Origin: Arctopsyche grandis
Lineage: Eukaryota > Arthropoda > Insecta > Trichoptera > Hydropsychidae
DNA: 64,000 bases
NCBI RefSeq assembly: GCF_051622035.1
Contig: NC_135360.1
Location: 3,717,501 to 3,781,500 of the forward strand
Reading direction: 5' to 3'
Part shown: positions 22,676 through 45,611 of the stretch, one piece after another
Numbering within the stretch: the stretch's first letter is position 1
Layout: every line of letters begins with the position of its first letter
Translations under genes and position numbers: made by a program
Notes under the pieces: model-generated
The model's input: only the letters and a program-made list of their open reading frames with translations
The model's database searches: none
What the model was told of the DNA's origin: nothing

Positions 22676-25600
22676 ATGAACGATAATGAAAGTCAAACGG
22701 AGCCTTTGAAAATACTTAACCAAACAACATCAACAAATCCTTTGAAAGACTCGGGCGTAAGATAAATGTTTTCTATATATGATAAAATTTATGATAATAG
22801 TAATAATATAACTAAAATTTCAATTGCCACACATTTAGATACAATCAGATATTCAAATAGAGTCGGTACCTCAAACCTTGTCATCGAGCACTTTAAATAG
22901 TCTCAGTAACTGGCTAAAGAAAATCTCACCGATGATTTTATCGGAATTAAAATTCAACGAAACGAGCAATGTATTTGATGAGTAAGTGCAATATTTTTAT
23001 AATGAAATATATATATTCTTTATTATTATATATATACATATGTGTATATATACTATTACAATTCAGTGATGTAAGTTCTGAAGATGAAGAGCAAGACTCT
23101 AAATTGTCCATTGTACAAACTATTTGCATTAATGCAACGCAAGATGTCAACAACGAATTAGGAACGGCCAGTTTAAATTTGGATCAATCCAATATGAATC
23201 AGGTGAATACTATCGATTGCACACAAAATTTTACACATCAAAAGTACATGTATGTATTGACTTTAAATAAATTTCAGATGCCGATTATAGGCCTATCGTG
23301 GAATTCAATTGGATATACTTTAGCCGCAGCCAGCGGTTATCTTTATCATGAAAGTTGGTGTGAACATATTGGAAGTATTTTCGTTTATAGTAAAAAGCAT
23401 GTATTTTTGTATTTATATTAATGAAATACGTAATACATATGTATATCAAAGTTATAATTTCGATTTAATTTTCAGAAGTAATGCCAAAGATTTAATAGCA
23501 ATATATGAAACGAAAATGTCTTCATGCATTACAGTTATAATTTTTCATCCCAAAGAATCTGATTTACTGGCTGTAGCAACCGTTTCTGGTAAATTAAACT
23601 ATTATGATAAATGAGTCATTGCTAGAGACCCGTATTTTGGGCACTTTGCTATTAATGCTTAATTAATGCTAAAATTCGGAATAGATGCTAATAGATGCTA
23701 AATTCGTAATATATGCGAATAGATGCTAAAATAACAAACAAAAGTGAAATTTGCATAAAATTTATAAAATTAATAGACAATTTAGAAGGGTCTTTCTATC
23801 CCTTTGCCCATTTATTATTTGAAGAAATTGAGGGGATAAAACAGAGCTTGCAGTTTACCATAGACGGTGTTTTTCCTGTCGAAACCAAGCAACTGCTTTT
23901 GTCTACTACTATAAATAAAAGAAGACAGTTGGAGCTGTTTATCCAAAAGGCTGCTCACAAAAGCGTTTTAAAACTAGACTCGCACTCAAGACTAAATGAG
24001 ACAAATCTATTCCTCCGAACATTGAGTAAACTATTCAATCCATCTGTGGCAGGTACAAAATCTAATATTAATGTTAAAGAAACAGTTCTGTTTTTTAGAA
24101 ACCTGCCATTGTTTAATGTATTAACAGAGGCTCAATGTTTGGAAGGATATCAGCACTTTTTAGACAATTAATAGAGAATATAAAAAGTGAATCCACGCCG
24201 GATATATTTCTGTTATTGATGGCAACAAAAATTAAATATGAAGAGTTTGGTTGTGCCGCTCTAAAATCTATTTGGTGTCCCGTTAATAGTGTGGATGCTG
24301 AAAGGTATTTTAGTAAATACAATATAATTGTTACCGATCGTCGCACGAATCTCAAAAAAGAATCTGTAGAAATATACTCCATGTTAAGTTTTAATCAATT
24401 TTAATTGGTATTATATTTTTATATTCATATTTTTTCATTGTAATTTTAATTCCAAAACATTTTTGAATTTTTTTATTATTTTTTAATTGTTGTGTTGTCT
24501 TTAAATTGTATATATGTATATATAAATTTTATTAAAATTCATCGAAATTTTTATAATTTAAAATTAAACAAAAATAGATGCTAAAATTGAACATATTTTA
24601 GGACCTAAAACGCTAAAATAAAAAATGAAAATACTAAAATTGACAAAAATAGATGCCCAAAATACGGGTCTCTAGTCATTGCACATTAATTGTTTTGATT
24701 ATTTTGTATATTCCATTTTAGGTGAAATCTCACTATACAATATTTCACATTTGAATGACGGTTCGAATAGAGAAGTGCTTTTATGTTCTGAGTCAAGTTC
24801 TCATACTGGAAAGTGTATTTCTAGTTTATTATGGCTCAATAATGAACAAACAAATAAGTACTTAATGAAGACGTTTTCTATTACTGAAAAGGTAATTTTG
24901 AAATTGTTAAATTTTCCAGCTAAACTATTGAAAGTTTAACCATTATTAACCATATTTAACTTTTCAGATATTAGTATCTGGTGGGTCTGATGGAAAAGTA
25001 ATAATTTGGATTGTTAATCTTTCCACTTCTTCAATTTCGAAGAATACGTGGTAAGTATAAAATTATTATATTTTTATTAAAAATGTATTTATAAAATAAT
25101 TTCAACTGAAATTTCAGCTTTGAATTGTACAATGCAATGGCTAGGAAAACAAATCTTTTACCTGACATAAGTTGTGTAGATTTTTATCACATATTTAAGA
25201 CGAGTGATAAAATGTTTTTGCAGTCTGATCAGTCGCTAATCGACAGGTAACCAAAAATTCATATGTAATATATAATTATAAAAGTTTTCCACTTATGAAA
25301 TTTCAATTGATCGTTTCTCAGGGAAGATCTGGATGACTATTTTGCAGTCGGTTGCAAAACTGGTGAATTATTATTGTGTAGAACTTCAACTGCCAGGTCA
25401 TTTGGAAGTAAATACATACGTTTCATATAACTCGAATATACATATTGTATAATTGTAATAAACAGTTCTGGTAATATGATTTCTATTATAAATGTTGCAG
25501 CATCAAATTTAGACCCGTGTGTTGGAAATTTAGAAGCTCATAAGGCGTGCATATTAAATCTATCATTTTCTTCAACAAAACCTCGCATACTGCTCACATT

Positions 25601-26177
25601 AGGAGCCGATCAAGAGATTAGAATTTATGATGTTATAGTGGTTTGTTTCATCATTTATTGCAAACAATATTTTTTTTATTAACATTTTAAATGTGTTTTT
25701 TTTTCGTCGTGAACAGAACTCGCCCATTCAAATAATATATTTAGATAATGAATTTTCATGCATAAAATGGCTTCCTACAAGTGGTTCATCGGTGATTGTA
25801 TCTGCGTCAAAGCATACTGATTTATTTCCATTACAAGTAAAAATATTTATTATAAATCACTAATTCTGATCTACGAAGTATTTGTGGGCTAAATACAATT
25901 ATTTTTTAGGTTTTTAATGTAGATACAAGAAGAGAGATCGCATTGAAAGGATTTGTAATGGACAAATCTGCCGATGTTAACGTTGGACAGAGTACATTCG
26001 AGTTTCATAATAGAGAGTGAGTTATGTAATCCAAAAATGATTTGAATCGTCGTGGATTTTGATTTTTACAAGACTTATTTATGTTCAATTACCTTTTTCA
26101 GACACAATTTACTCGCTTGTGGAGATGTTTGCGGTAAAATATCTATAATGAAAATTCCAATTAAAAATTTACAATAG
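22676..26177 (+). CDS. DYNC2I2: Dynein-2 intermediate chain 2 (WDR34/DYNC2I2 orthologue)
   Basis: A predicted 512-residue WD40 subunit of cytoplasmic dynein-2, the retrograde motor of intraflagellar transport. Exons: 22676-22756, 22839-22981, 23067-23202, 23278-23408, 23476-23588, 24722-24891, 24968-25050, 25118-25246, 25322-25396, 25466-25640, 25717-25836, 25910-26016, 26102-26177 (TAG). The N-terminus has the family's QTEP motif and a helix (LSNWLKKISPMILSEL) before the propeller. Blade signatures include LSWNSIGYTLAAASG, IIFHPKESDLLAV, GGSDGKVIIW, ADQEIRIYD and LACGDVCGKISIMK. Length is close to human WDR34. The ATG sits just after an acceptor, so translation could begin in an upstream exon. 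The 23408 donor is uncertain; a GC donor at 23396/23397 would also keep the frame. The 1.1-kb fifth intron holds a hAT element. A polyadenylation signal AATAAA lies at 26252-26257. Confidence 0.85.
23623..24674 (+). mobile_element. Defective hAT transposon with transposase remnant
   Basis: A perfect 8-bp duplication, GTCATTGC, lies at 23615-23622 and 24675-24682. Perfect 21-bp terminal inverted repeats start TAGAGACCCGTATTTTGGGC. Inside are two transposase pieces (23713-24171 and about 24135-24404) in different frames. The second ends with the hAT C-terminal dimerisation region (CPVNSVDAERYFSKYN). The N-terminal zinc finger and most of the catalytic domain are missing, so it cannot mobilise itself. 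It lies wholly in an intron. Confidence 0.92.
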
Positions 26178-26503
26178 GCTGATTAAATCCACTTTTTCGC
26201 GATCGATATACAAAATCGCAAGCCTGATTTACGAATGTAATAATGATTTTTAATAAAAGACGAAGAAAAACTAAATTCGATGATTGCCATTTTCTTGAAA
26301 ACCTATTTTGTTCCATGAATTTTAAAGTGGTAAATTGTTTTGAATTTCAGTTCAATACACATCGGAAACTTAGACTTTCATTATATTAGAGAGTATATTT
26401 ATAAATAAATAAATAAATATATATATATATATGTGTATATTTTTTTTAATAAAATTTATATTTTCATTATGATGTTTTATGGTGAAATTTTTATATATAC
26501 ATA

Positions 26504-26856
26504 GTACCGTTTACCATGCACCAGTAGCGGCTCGTGAGATTTCATAGTGGGGGGGCGGCAGAGATTATTCAGCCTAGTAGTAGTAGCTCGTTAACCAAAC
26601 TGTTGATCGAATGAAAACAAAAATAGCTTGAATATGTACTATATTGGGAGGCCTGCAGCCCCGCAGTCCACGTGGACGACAAAAATAGCACGCATTTGTA
26701 CTGTATTGGGAGGACTGCAGTCCCGCAGCCCATATGCACTGCCATGCACCCTTTTTTTTTGATCTTTCAACTTAAAATCTTTCGATTTTCGATCTTTGCC
26801 TTCCGATATTTGCGTTTTCGGGCGTTTCACTTTCGGTCCCGTGAGGTAGACCCGGA
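26504..26856. mobile_element. Family F fragment with a nested 220-bp hAT MITE
   Basis: The F arm reads GTACCGTTTACCATGCAC and resumes after the insertion, ending GTGAGGTAGACCC near 26853. The nested element is 26522-26741, starting CAGTAGCGGCTCGTGAG and ending GCACTG. It is flanked by a perfect 8-bp duplication CCATGCAC at 26514-26521 and 26742-26749. It holds a ~60-bp tandem duplication built on TATTGGGAGG and CTGCAG. Confidence 0.75.
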
Positions 26857-26929
26857 AATATCGTATGTAGATATCGTGAGTGTGGACGGCGCCATTCATG
26901 GGAGGAGAAAATTTTAATCCATCGAAAAT

Positions 26930-28150
26930 TTTAACGGTCAACTTCATCGATCGTATTTCGAGACACTCGAAACACAATTTTCGGCGTGCGGTGTACATCG
27001 TCGTGAGGTGAAAAGTGCTCTCGAACAAATCGCCAGAGTCGGAAACGAGCGGACATGGGCGTGAATGCGCGCTCGCTAGAACGCAAATATAAATAAAGTG
27101 ATGCGCAATGGGCGAGTGAGTTGGGGGCTTGGGCCAGTCGCACTGTCGCACTGTCGCAGTCACGGTCGCCGCGCTCGTCGTCGTCTTCGCCCCGATCGCA
27201 ACCGCAACCGCAGCCGTAGCCGCAGCCACAGCCACAGCACACGCCACACGCCACGCGCCACACGCCACACTCCAGTGACAACACGGCCTTGGCGAGCGCC
27301 CCCCTCGCCCGCCATCGCTACTCGCTCCCCGATCGGATCGCACGGTACTTACGACTAGTATTTAGGGACATAAGTACTTCCCCCCCCTCCCCCCTCCCCC
27401 ACCCACCCCACCTGCCCTGCCCGTTCTCGCTCGGCCGATTGTTTACCGAGGCGCGCCCCGCCCCCGCCCCCGCCCCCGCACCCTCCCGCGGCGACACCTG
27501 CTCTCGGCCTCGCCCCCTCCCCCACCCCACGTCGCGCGCGCTCCGACTCTGACTCCGACTCCGACTCCGACCTGCGAACAAAGTGTTGTTTTTTTCAATG
27601 CCAAACGCTCGATATTGAGCAATCAAGTGACGTCTGACGTTCCGCATTATTCATGTGTCAGTTGCGACGCGCCTCTCCCCCCCCCCGTCTCCCCTCCCCT
27701 CCCCTCCCCTCGCCCCGCTCGGCAGCGCGCGCCCTCCCCCCGCCACCCCCCCGCGTCCGTCGTCGCCTCTCGCTCGCTCGCCATCTGGACTCGCGCGAGA
27801 GAGAAAGAGAAAACAAATGACAAATATCTATTTAAATTCAAATTGATTGTTTTCTTTTGTTTTTTTTCCTCCTGTCAAAATTGCGCCGCGAACAAAGTGT
27901 GAACGTCAAAATAGAAATATACGTTAGAATAAAAAAAAAAAAAACGAAGATCTGATCTGCGACCGGTGTTTTGATCCGCGTGGTCAGGTTTTCCGGTCGA
28001 CCCTCGACGGGTGGGCTCTCGCATTGTTTACGAACATATAATAATAATCTAGATATTGTTACAAGTAGTAGTGCGATAAACATGGTGCGACGATGTGGCA
28101 AAAGTTGTTAACAACCAAACGTGCTCATTGTGTGTATGTACGTCGTGATC
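26930..28150 (+). promoter_or_regulatory. CpG-rich putative promoter and 5' UTR of the RNF38/44 gene
   Basis: An abrupt CpG-rich, C/T-biased block (26950-27830) with no open frame resembling a protein. It lies between the 3' end of WDR34 and the first coding exon of the RING gene. That coding exon is preceded by an acceptor (CATTGCAG|ATCGAG, exon from 29302), so a non-coding leader exon must lie upstream, plausibly here. Long frames on both strands reflect simple GC-rich repeats. The transcription start cannot be placed. Confidence 0.45.
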
Positions 28151-29416
28151 TAAACGTGAAACGTGACACAAACGGGATTTGTGCAGTCGGTGCGGTATTT
28201 TTGATAAAAATTAATTAATTCAGCGACGGTTGACGTTTTCCATTTCGATTTTCTAATACTGTTTGTGAGTGGTTTTTTTTTAATTATGAATTGTTTCATC
28301 GTGAAACTCGTTGGATCAATCGAGTGATGTAAATGATACACGGTTGCATAAAAAAATAATGGAAAAGAAAATGAGATGATGGTTTGACAAGATTGCAACA
28401 ACTTTATAGTAAAAATTTACACGATGATCGAAAACATTCGTCAGACGATGCATCGAAATAAATAATATCGATTATAATGAATAAACTCTTTTGTGTTGAA
28501 ATTGAAGCTGCAAATGTGTGCTGAATTTTAAATAAAAACAGAAAAATTGTATTTTTTTTTTTTTTTTTTGAAAATGGAAGGCTTTTTACTATATAATGTA
28601 TTACATACAAATTTGTCTTACAACTTCACTGTGTTACTATTTTATTCCAAATATTATTCTTTAGAATTTGACCCGTCTGCCTACATGCAGAGAAGTCGAG
28701 GGCTGTTAAATTTAATGATCGGCGAAGTCAAGTGTACCCGGCATCGGTCATCGATAGGCTCATCTGAAAGCTTCAGAAGTGACACCTGTTATAACCGTGT
28801 GTCAGCAGAGTAAACTTAAAATCGCAATAGCACGGCGACAAGTACACAGTTAAATCCCCATTTCGACTGTACGATGACCGCCTCTCCTCGAAAGATCTAG
28901 TAGCCTTGCCACGTTTTTAAAGCTGAACATTTAAATGTATCGTTACAATATCTAGCAGAAACGTGCTGACAAAACTGATCGTTGACTTCCATTGAAAAAT
29001 TGCAAAGTGTACTTAATAACCTGATACGAATCATGTTTGCTTAGTACTCTTAAATAAAATGAAAAGTAATAATAGGAATCGACAAAATGTGTCACGTCAA
29101 CGCTTCTATTGAAGTGTATATTTTCAGTTTTATCTGCGCTAATCATAACAGATTCTCGCTCATATTGCAAAAGCGAAATCAGCAAACATGGTCGAATCGC
29201 ACAAACATACCATTATGTACACACACACAAATGTAAATATACACACTGAGGAACCTTTGATTTATTCGACTCATGTGTTGTTTTTTTTTCCGCATTGCAG
29301 ATCGAGACACGGGAGACGTGGCATAGAAATAGCCCACAAATTCCTCGCGTAGACAATCATCGAATGTTACATCATAACAATAACAACGACAATATACATA
29401 TAGAGTGTGAACGAGA

Positions 29417-38359
<8,943 letters not shown>

Positions 38360-38422
38360 TGACAACACACCGACGAGACACTTTGCTTCAATTTACGCAT
38401 GTTACTACTCCTTCAAAAAAAC

Positions 38423-38458
<36 letters not shown>

Positions 38459-39077
38459 GTTAGATCATTGTCCAGTCAAAGCAAATCTATATTATATACA
38501 TAAATACATATACAATCTTCGAACGTAATTAAACTAAAATTAATGCATATTAATGATGAAAACAAAATTTAAAAAAAAATTGAAATGAAAAACTGCTAAT
38601 AGTTTGATATATATATATATAATAAATATATATAAAATATATGTGTGGTTGTGTGTGCGTGTGCGTTTATCCAGTGTTGAACATTCTCGTGACTTTAGTT
38701 TTGTGAAATTTAGATATATTACGGTTACAGATATTCATATATATATATATATTAATTATTATTAGTGTGCTTATGCTGCCCGTACACACACTCGTATTAT
38801 TATTATATTATATTTGTTTAAATTCACACACACACGCGCATCTTATAATAACACGTTTTTGTGGTGGGATTTATTATTATCATTATATATTATTTTTATT
38901 AAAAAAAAAAAAATTTGCTATTAAAACGTCGTTGTGTAAGCGTAATTAAAATGAAAAAAAAAAAACTTTCCGTGTCACATTTTTCTAATCGTTAATTTTT
39001 ACTTATACTAACTAACGTGTGTGTTCTCTCTCTCTCTCGTTCGTTCTCCTTCGGTGGGTAAGTTTTCGTAAAAGAAC

Positions 39078-39131
<54 letters not shown>

Positions 39132-39360
39132 TATATTGTGTATTAAAATTGTAGTCGTTAAGTGAAGTTTTTAATTCAAACGGGAAAAAAATCACGTAAT
39201 AGTTTGGTTGATATATTTTCAAAATTTAGTGAATATATTATATTGTGGTAGACGCGTGTATATTCTTAATATTACTTACGACATTCGGTACGTTATTTTT
39301 TTATTATTATTACGTACATATGTAATTCTCGATTTGTAGTGTGCCATAAAATACATGCAT

Positions 39361-39449
<89 letters not shown>

Positions 39450-39502
39450 GTATATATTTATATATTTATATATGTATATATGTATATATTTATATATGTA
39501 TA

Positions 39503-39556
<54 letters not shown>

Positions 39557-41296
39557 ATGTATTTGAAGAGTACGTTTTCCGTAGCTCGAACACTTTGCAG
39601 AATTTTTCTCAAAAGTTTAATAAATGTACCTAAATTTAAGGTTCGTGACTGTGATATCAAAGGGTCTGTCGTTAAAATATGTTTTTAGACAAGGCGTGTT
39701 ACCTCTCAAATGATTGCTCTTTTGAACTGACCCTTTTTTACTCGAGAAGACCTTATTTATATTTAATTAAAATAACAATAGGGTGACTTGATTGCTATAT
39801 TTGGTAGTTGTTGTTGTTTTTTTTTAAATAAAATGTATTTTAATGTTGCGAATTTTTGTTGTATTCGAATTTTGATTGATATATGTATGCATATCGAGCG
39901 CAATAAAGTGATTGTTTGATGACTTGTATGTGATGTGGTTGGATTTCGTGTACGATTGAACTTTCGGATGTGACAAAGATTCGCGCATGAAATATAATGT
40001 GTTTTATATTTGAGGAGAAACTGCCCGCATAATTGTTGGATCAACCGTTAGTTCGGGTACTTTTTATATGTGTATGTATATATTATTTTCATACCGGTGA
40101 AAGATTGTTAACGCCGTCAAATTGTCCGTATACCTATATGCATATTTTTGTTTATTGTACGTTTTGTTTATTATATATTCCGTTCGTTCTATTTTCGTTA
40201 TTCGTTAGTGTTAAAATTAAAAATTATATTTAAATGAAAAAAAAAATCTCACTTAAATTTTTCGGTATGTGTCTTATTTGTAAATGTAGGGTATTTTATG
40301 ATTATTATTTTTTTCTTATTGTATATGTAGTGTGAGGAAAGCTCGGCGGTTGTGTCCGCACGCTACGACGGCTAATACTGTGATAGTTAGTTACTGAGCC
40401 AATGCGAATGAGATTAAATTGCATAAAGAGCGGCGTGCAGCTTCCGGGGTTTGAGTTTTCTTTTCGTAGGTATTATCCATTGGTGAGTTTTAGATAGTTT
40501 CATTTTAGTTCAAATAATTTTATACCGCGTGGGACGCTCTGGCCGAGTTTGCCTCTCTATCCTTTGTGCGGTTCGATTTTTACCACGCAATGCGCACACA
40601 CATTTACATTGTCGTGTTTGTGGTCCGTACGTGTCGGGTTGGTTCTTTTCCCTTTATTATTATTTTAAAGCTTTAAATGTTTCGACGCGTGTACTTTGCA
40701 CGGTTGTGGTGCCGAAACTTGTCTTTGTCGTCTGTTCAATTTTATTTAATAATATAAAAAAAATCATAGGTACCGTCCATGAAAGCTCTTTGACTCTCAT
40801 CTTTTGTTGTTTAGTTTGTTTATATTATTATATTATGTGTATTGTATTATATTGTTTATAGGTTTTTTTTTTTGTTTTTTAGCAATAATGATTGTATGAT
40901 GGCTTACGTACGAATATTTTATAAATGTGCACAATAGCTTTACCAAAATTAAACAAAAAATGCATGGGATTGGGTCTGTTGTAAATTTGTGATATAATAA
41001 ATAAAAATGTTTTGTATTATTTTTTTTTCTCCTTTTTTTTTGTCGTATTCTCATTGATGTAGTTTCGTGATTTAAATCTGAATTGATTGCCAAAAAAAAT
41101 TCATTTAGTATTGCTCGATTTTTTTTTACTTCATTTCATTCCACCGTTTAATAAAAAGAATATATTGATTTTTTTTTGTTTTAATTATGTGTGTATGAAT
41201 AATATAATGCGTTGTGCAATTCAGCTCAATGTGCAATTATTACGGTTATGTGTAAAGAGGATTTTCAAAATGCAATAAAAAAAACAATCTCCAAAT

Positions 41297-41373
<77 letters not shown>

Positions 41374-42620
41374 GAATATTTATATACATAGAATAATACT
41401 AAAATAGTACATAATGTTATGATTAAAAAATAATAATAGTTTTATATTTTGAAAAGAAGACATGTTACGTGTGTAGAAGTTTAAATGCACTTGAATGTTT
41501 TAAAAATAATAAAAACAAATGCCTTTTCATTTTGCACACACAGATTCATTTAATTTTGAATTGTGATAATTCTTTTGTTTATTTTTTTTTATTATTATTA
41601 TTGTGTATTATCATGATTGTTTTCAAACTTGCGTTTACACTTTTATATACAAAGGGCCACTTTGGATCTGTTGCGTGTGTTAAAAAGTCAATAAATTGCT
41701 GAGAATATAAATGAAAAATAACCCCTGTGATTTGTAGCAATAAATTGATGTTTTTTTTTTTATATGATTTGGCTACTTATACATTTTCCGAGCTGGCAAC
41801 ACTTTTTTCAGTATTCAACATTCGCATTGTTAGTTTTGATGTTGGCCACACAATATATATGTTTAAATGGTCATTATTTTTATTAACAATATTGTTTCAA
41901 AATCTGATTTCTTTTTTATTTTTATTATATTATACGATATTTTACTTAGTTGTCGATTGCTTAAGTGTGTATTTTTGCCAAAATTTAAATCAAAACAGTG
42001 TGCTTTTAACAATTCAACAACGATTGAACGTAAATATATACTATAATAAAGAAAAAATCTCGTTGTGTATACATATTCATATATATATATATATATATAG
42101 CTAATTTAATTTGTCTTCCATGTGTAATCACGTTTTCTTGTTGACGATGATGCGATGCCCGTTTACTTCATATACATAAGCTTAGATTGCATATTACGAA
42201 TAATGATTACTACTTTTTAATAACGATAACCGTAATCCGATATATAGAAAATGCTTATTGTTATATATTTTAAATACTTTTATATAAGGGGTTTTTTTTA
42301 TTGCTTTTAAAATTATATTTAAAACATTGCGAATATACATAGTTGTCGGTGCCTGTTTTTGGTGTTTAACAAACGGAGCATTCAGTTTGTTTTTGACGAG
42401 GTAGGTTCGGTCGGAAACAATCAAACAATTAGTATCTTGAAAGTGAACGTTTTAACCAGCAAGCTGCCAATATTTGATCTTGAATTAGTTGAACATAGAA
42501 TCCTGAAACACTCGGAACCGAGTTATTCGTCGAAAAATGATGCTTGTAAAACCGTTTTAAACATTAAGTATTGGAGTACAAGCGAGTAAAGTTAATTAGA
42601 CAAACGAGTGAGTCGCTAGC
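38360..42620 (+). other. Probable long 3' UTR of the RNF38/44 gene and AT-rich flank
   Basis: Non-coding AT-rich sequence follows the RING gene's stop directly. Candidate AATAAA signals include 39618-39623 and one near 41689. TA microsatellites lie at 38424-38455, 39082-39126, 39364-39552 (interrupted by TATTTATATATG units) and 41299-41369. The end of the UTR cannot be set. Confidence 0.45.
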
Positions 42621-43153
42621 CTACAAACGGTTAATTGGAAAGTAAATATTCACACTCAAAGATTGTGACGTTGAACGTTGAATTTCCGCTCGAATGTTAT
42701 CCTTCGACTCCTGGATAGTTTGAAGTGAGCTTTCCGAGTTGAATAGCCTCACATGAAGACATCGCCAAGCGATGTCTCAGTTACTTGCATGGATTTTTTG
42801 CAGAGTGAATCCATTTGAAGAATATAAAATCCAGAGATTATGCCGAAGAAAATGATGGATCTGATCTGATGCAAGACAACTCGTCCCAATGGCACTGTCC
42901 TTGTCGCATGATGATATCCTATAGCCGAGTATATATTTGATTTTCAAGTTTCTAATCGTCTTATTGTTTCCGCCTCATCTTGTTTATGCTGGGATCTGAT
43001 TAAAATAAGGTGGCCATTTGTACTGGTTTTTTTTTTTTGGTATCTTTACCGGCAGAATCCTTAGAATTGGCCTGTTTATAAATATTCAAATCATTATTTT
43101 TTGTTTTCATAAATGTGCATATATGATTTTCGAAAGTTCTTTAACGTTCTTAA

Positions 43154-43660
43154 CTGTTTGCCCGCGGACGTCTTCTATGGAAGCTTTGAGCGAAAAGTCT
43201 GTAGCGCGGCTGTCTTCCATAGAATTTCTGAACTTTGCACGGGATTTTGAGCCTTATATGCGCCTATTTCAACTGTTTTAAGGTTCAAAATTGGTTGAAT
43301 ATATCACTGAGAGTTGAATGCCATCTATTCAATTTGCATAAAATGAATATATACCAGTCAAAATTAGTTTTTTGTGTAACCATACTGAAACCTCGTTTAT
43401 GTGACGTCACGTCGTTGAACAATGACGACGATACGTCTCAATTGTATGAAGAATGATTATTTGACAATTAAGCCAAAACTACGAGATATATTATGTATTT
43501 TATTGTTTAAAATAATACTTTGTGTTTATTAACATATCTGGTTACTTGAGTAAATATTAAAATCTGTATTTAAGGTCGAAAACTCGATTGCCAAATTCGC
43601 GAAAAAGGTGCCGCCGCGTACAGGGCTTGTTTGCTATATTTATTGCCGCGGGCAAAGTGT
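43154..43660 (+). mobile_element. piggyBac-type MITE (TTAA family)
   Basis: Left TTAA at 43150-43153; the right target has mutated to TTAG (43661-43664). Ends CTGTTTGCCCGCGG and CCGCGGGCAAAGTG. TGACGTCA lies at 43402-43409, followed by a short extra insertion of CGTTGAACAATGACGACG type. Confidence 0.8.
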
Positions 43661-43710
43661 TTAGAAATGTTGTTTTGACAATAATGTCCTCGTTTTGTTA
43701 CATAACCTAA

Positions 43711-43919
43711 TCTAATATATAATTTCGAAAGAGACTTCGTATGTGTGTTTGTTTTTTTGGTTTATAAAATCCGCGATTTTCAATTTAATAAAAAAAAACA
43801 AATGAATTTAAATAAAATAAAACTATTCAAATAGATTTAATAAAATGTTTACTATTAGATTGGCCGTGTTTAAGCGGTTTATATTACAAATACCGAGCGA
43901 AGCCGGGTAAAAACACTAG
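43711..43919 (+). mobile_element. Miniature Helitron (209 bp)
   Basis: It starts TCTAATATATAATTTCGAAA after A43710 and ends CGAAGCCGGGTAAAAACACTAG before T43920. The first ~35 and last ~75 bp closely match the larger element at 10729-11531. A short imperfect hairpin (TACC...GGTA) precedes CTAG. Confidence 0.72.
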
Positions 43920-44542
43920 TATCATATAAAATGGTCACCTTAGATGAAAAGATATATAAAACTGGCAACGTCTCCGGAATCGATGAGTTGGACTAATTTG
44001 TGAATGCATTCGTATATCGACGAACATATCTTAACTGTTATTAATCGTGTGTATTACATTTCTAACCAAATATAATTATTTAACCTCATTCCAATGTGCC
44101 ACAAACGAATAGAGTATGTATTTTAAGTTTTTTTTTTTGACATTTTGATTTACACCGTATAAATTAAATATATTGACAAATAAATGGATACGTTTGATCG
44201 GCGTATTTATAATTTGTATTATTTGTCTTTTTAAATCAATATTCCGATCAAACAAACGTTAGTTACCTCTTTTTCCATAATAATATAACGTCCTGCACGA
44301 AAATAACCAAACTATATTGAACAAAAAAAACGAGGAATATTTTATATATAGATAACGCACGCCTTCTCAAAATGTAAATGTAATCGAAAATTGCATATCA
44401 ATTTGTAATCATTACGATGCAAAAAAAAATTACTTTATTTCTCGGCTTTAATTATCACTATTATTATTTTAATAAACATGTTTTTAAACTATTCTGTTTT
44501 TTTTTTTTTATTATTATTAATTGTTTTTACAGATTATGTACA

Positions 44543-44653
<111 letters not shown>

Positions 44654-45204
44654 CTTATACCTTTTTATCGTAGCGCTTCATTGCATAAAGCCCGGATAAG
44701 TCTCGAGCCTTAGAATATAGAGCGTGACGTCACACACTATACAGTCCCACATGAAATGTTGGTTCTGGATAAGTTCATGAGCTCATCCGGGTTTTTCAAC
44801 TTACGCTATGCATTTTGTGTGTGTGTGTGTGTGCAAATTGTTATGTATACATGTGTATGTTTGTGTACACGATCAGTGTACAACCTCAATCTATTTTATA
44901 TTATGAATATTCGAAGACAAGGGATATTTTATAATAATATTATGTATGCGGTGTTTCAATCGATCGGTGCTTGGCTTCGGGTGTAGCCAAAAACGAAGTC
45001 ATTCGAATGTATTTCTTGGTTATTTGAAGTGTTCCGAGGTGGATTATGCTAAACAGATTGAGACTCAAGAAATTATATATATATTTAATACATAAATTGA
45101 AACCATACATGACATCTATGGTCAGACAATACGTTCAATAAACATCGTATACAATACGATCAATAATATTTTCATAGAACAATACGAATATATATATACA
45201 ATAA

Positions 45205-45440
45205 ACATCCACAGAGGCATCTATGGAGAGAAACCTGAGATATAACACAATAACTTAAGATTTCGCGAGAGAATTGGGGAGGGAAAGCCAATTTTGCAGG
45301 AATCGTTTCAATGAAAATCAGAAAAGTTGGCAAACTCTGATAAGAAACGGCCGACCGGGTTACAAACCATGGTTTGGCCAGTAGCAACCAGTGTGACTCG
45401 AACTCACAACCACACTGACCATAGGTCATGGCACAACTGA
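45205..45440 (-). mobile_element. SINE-like repeat, second family
   Basis: It parallels 33325-33560: CACAGAGGCATCTATGG at the start, GAATCGTTTCAATGAAAAT in the body, and a degenerate tRNA-like head with GTGACTCGAACTCACAAC near 45391-45410. Confidence 0.45.
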
Positions 45441-45611
45441 TAAATTAGCAGAAATAAATTTATAGCACTCAATAAATGTTCATACATAATTATAAAAAAT
45501 TGTTTGCTATGCAAATCCACAGTTTTCAATTTATATACTTCCAACTCCATAGTATTTCAACTCGAAACATTGCAAGTTTTCATATAAACATATGTGTTAT
45601 GGGACAGACTC

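Noticed and set aside
26639-27841. Several Arg/Pro/Ala-rich open frames in the CpG-rich block, including a 234-residue one on the minus strand
   Set aside because: Composition mirrors simple GC-rich repeats, frames overlap on both strands, and no domain is recognisable; promoter/UTR fits better.
39355-39633. IYIYIY open frames over TA runs (also near 5306, 38400 and 44420)
   Set aside because: Direct translation of (TA)n microsatellites.
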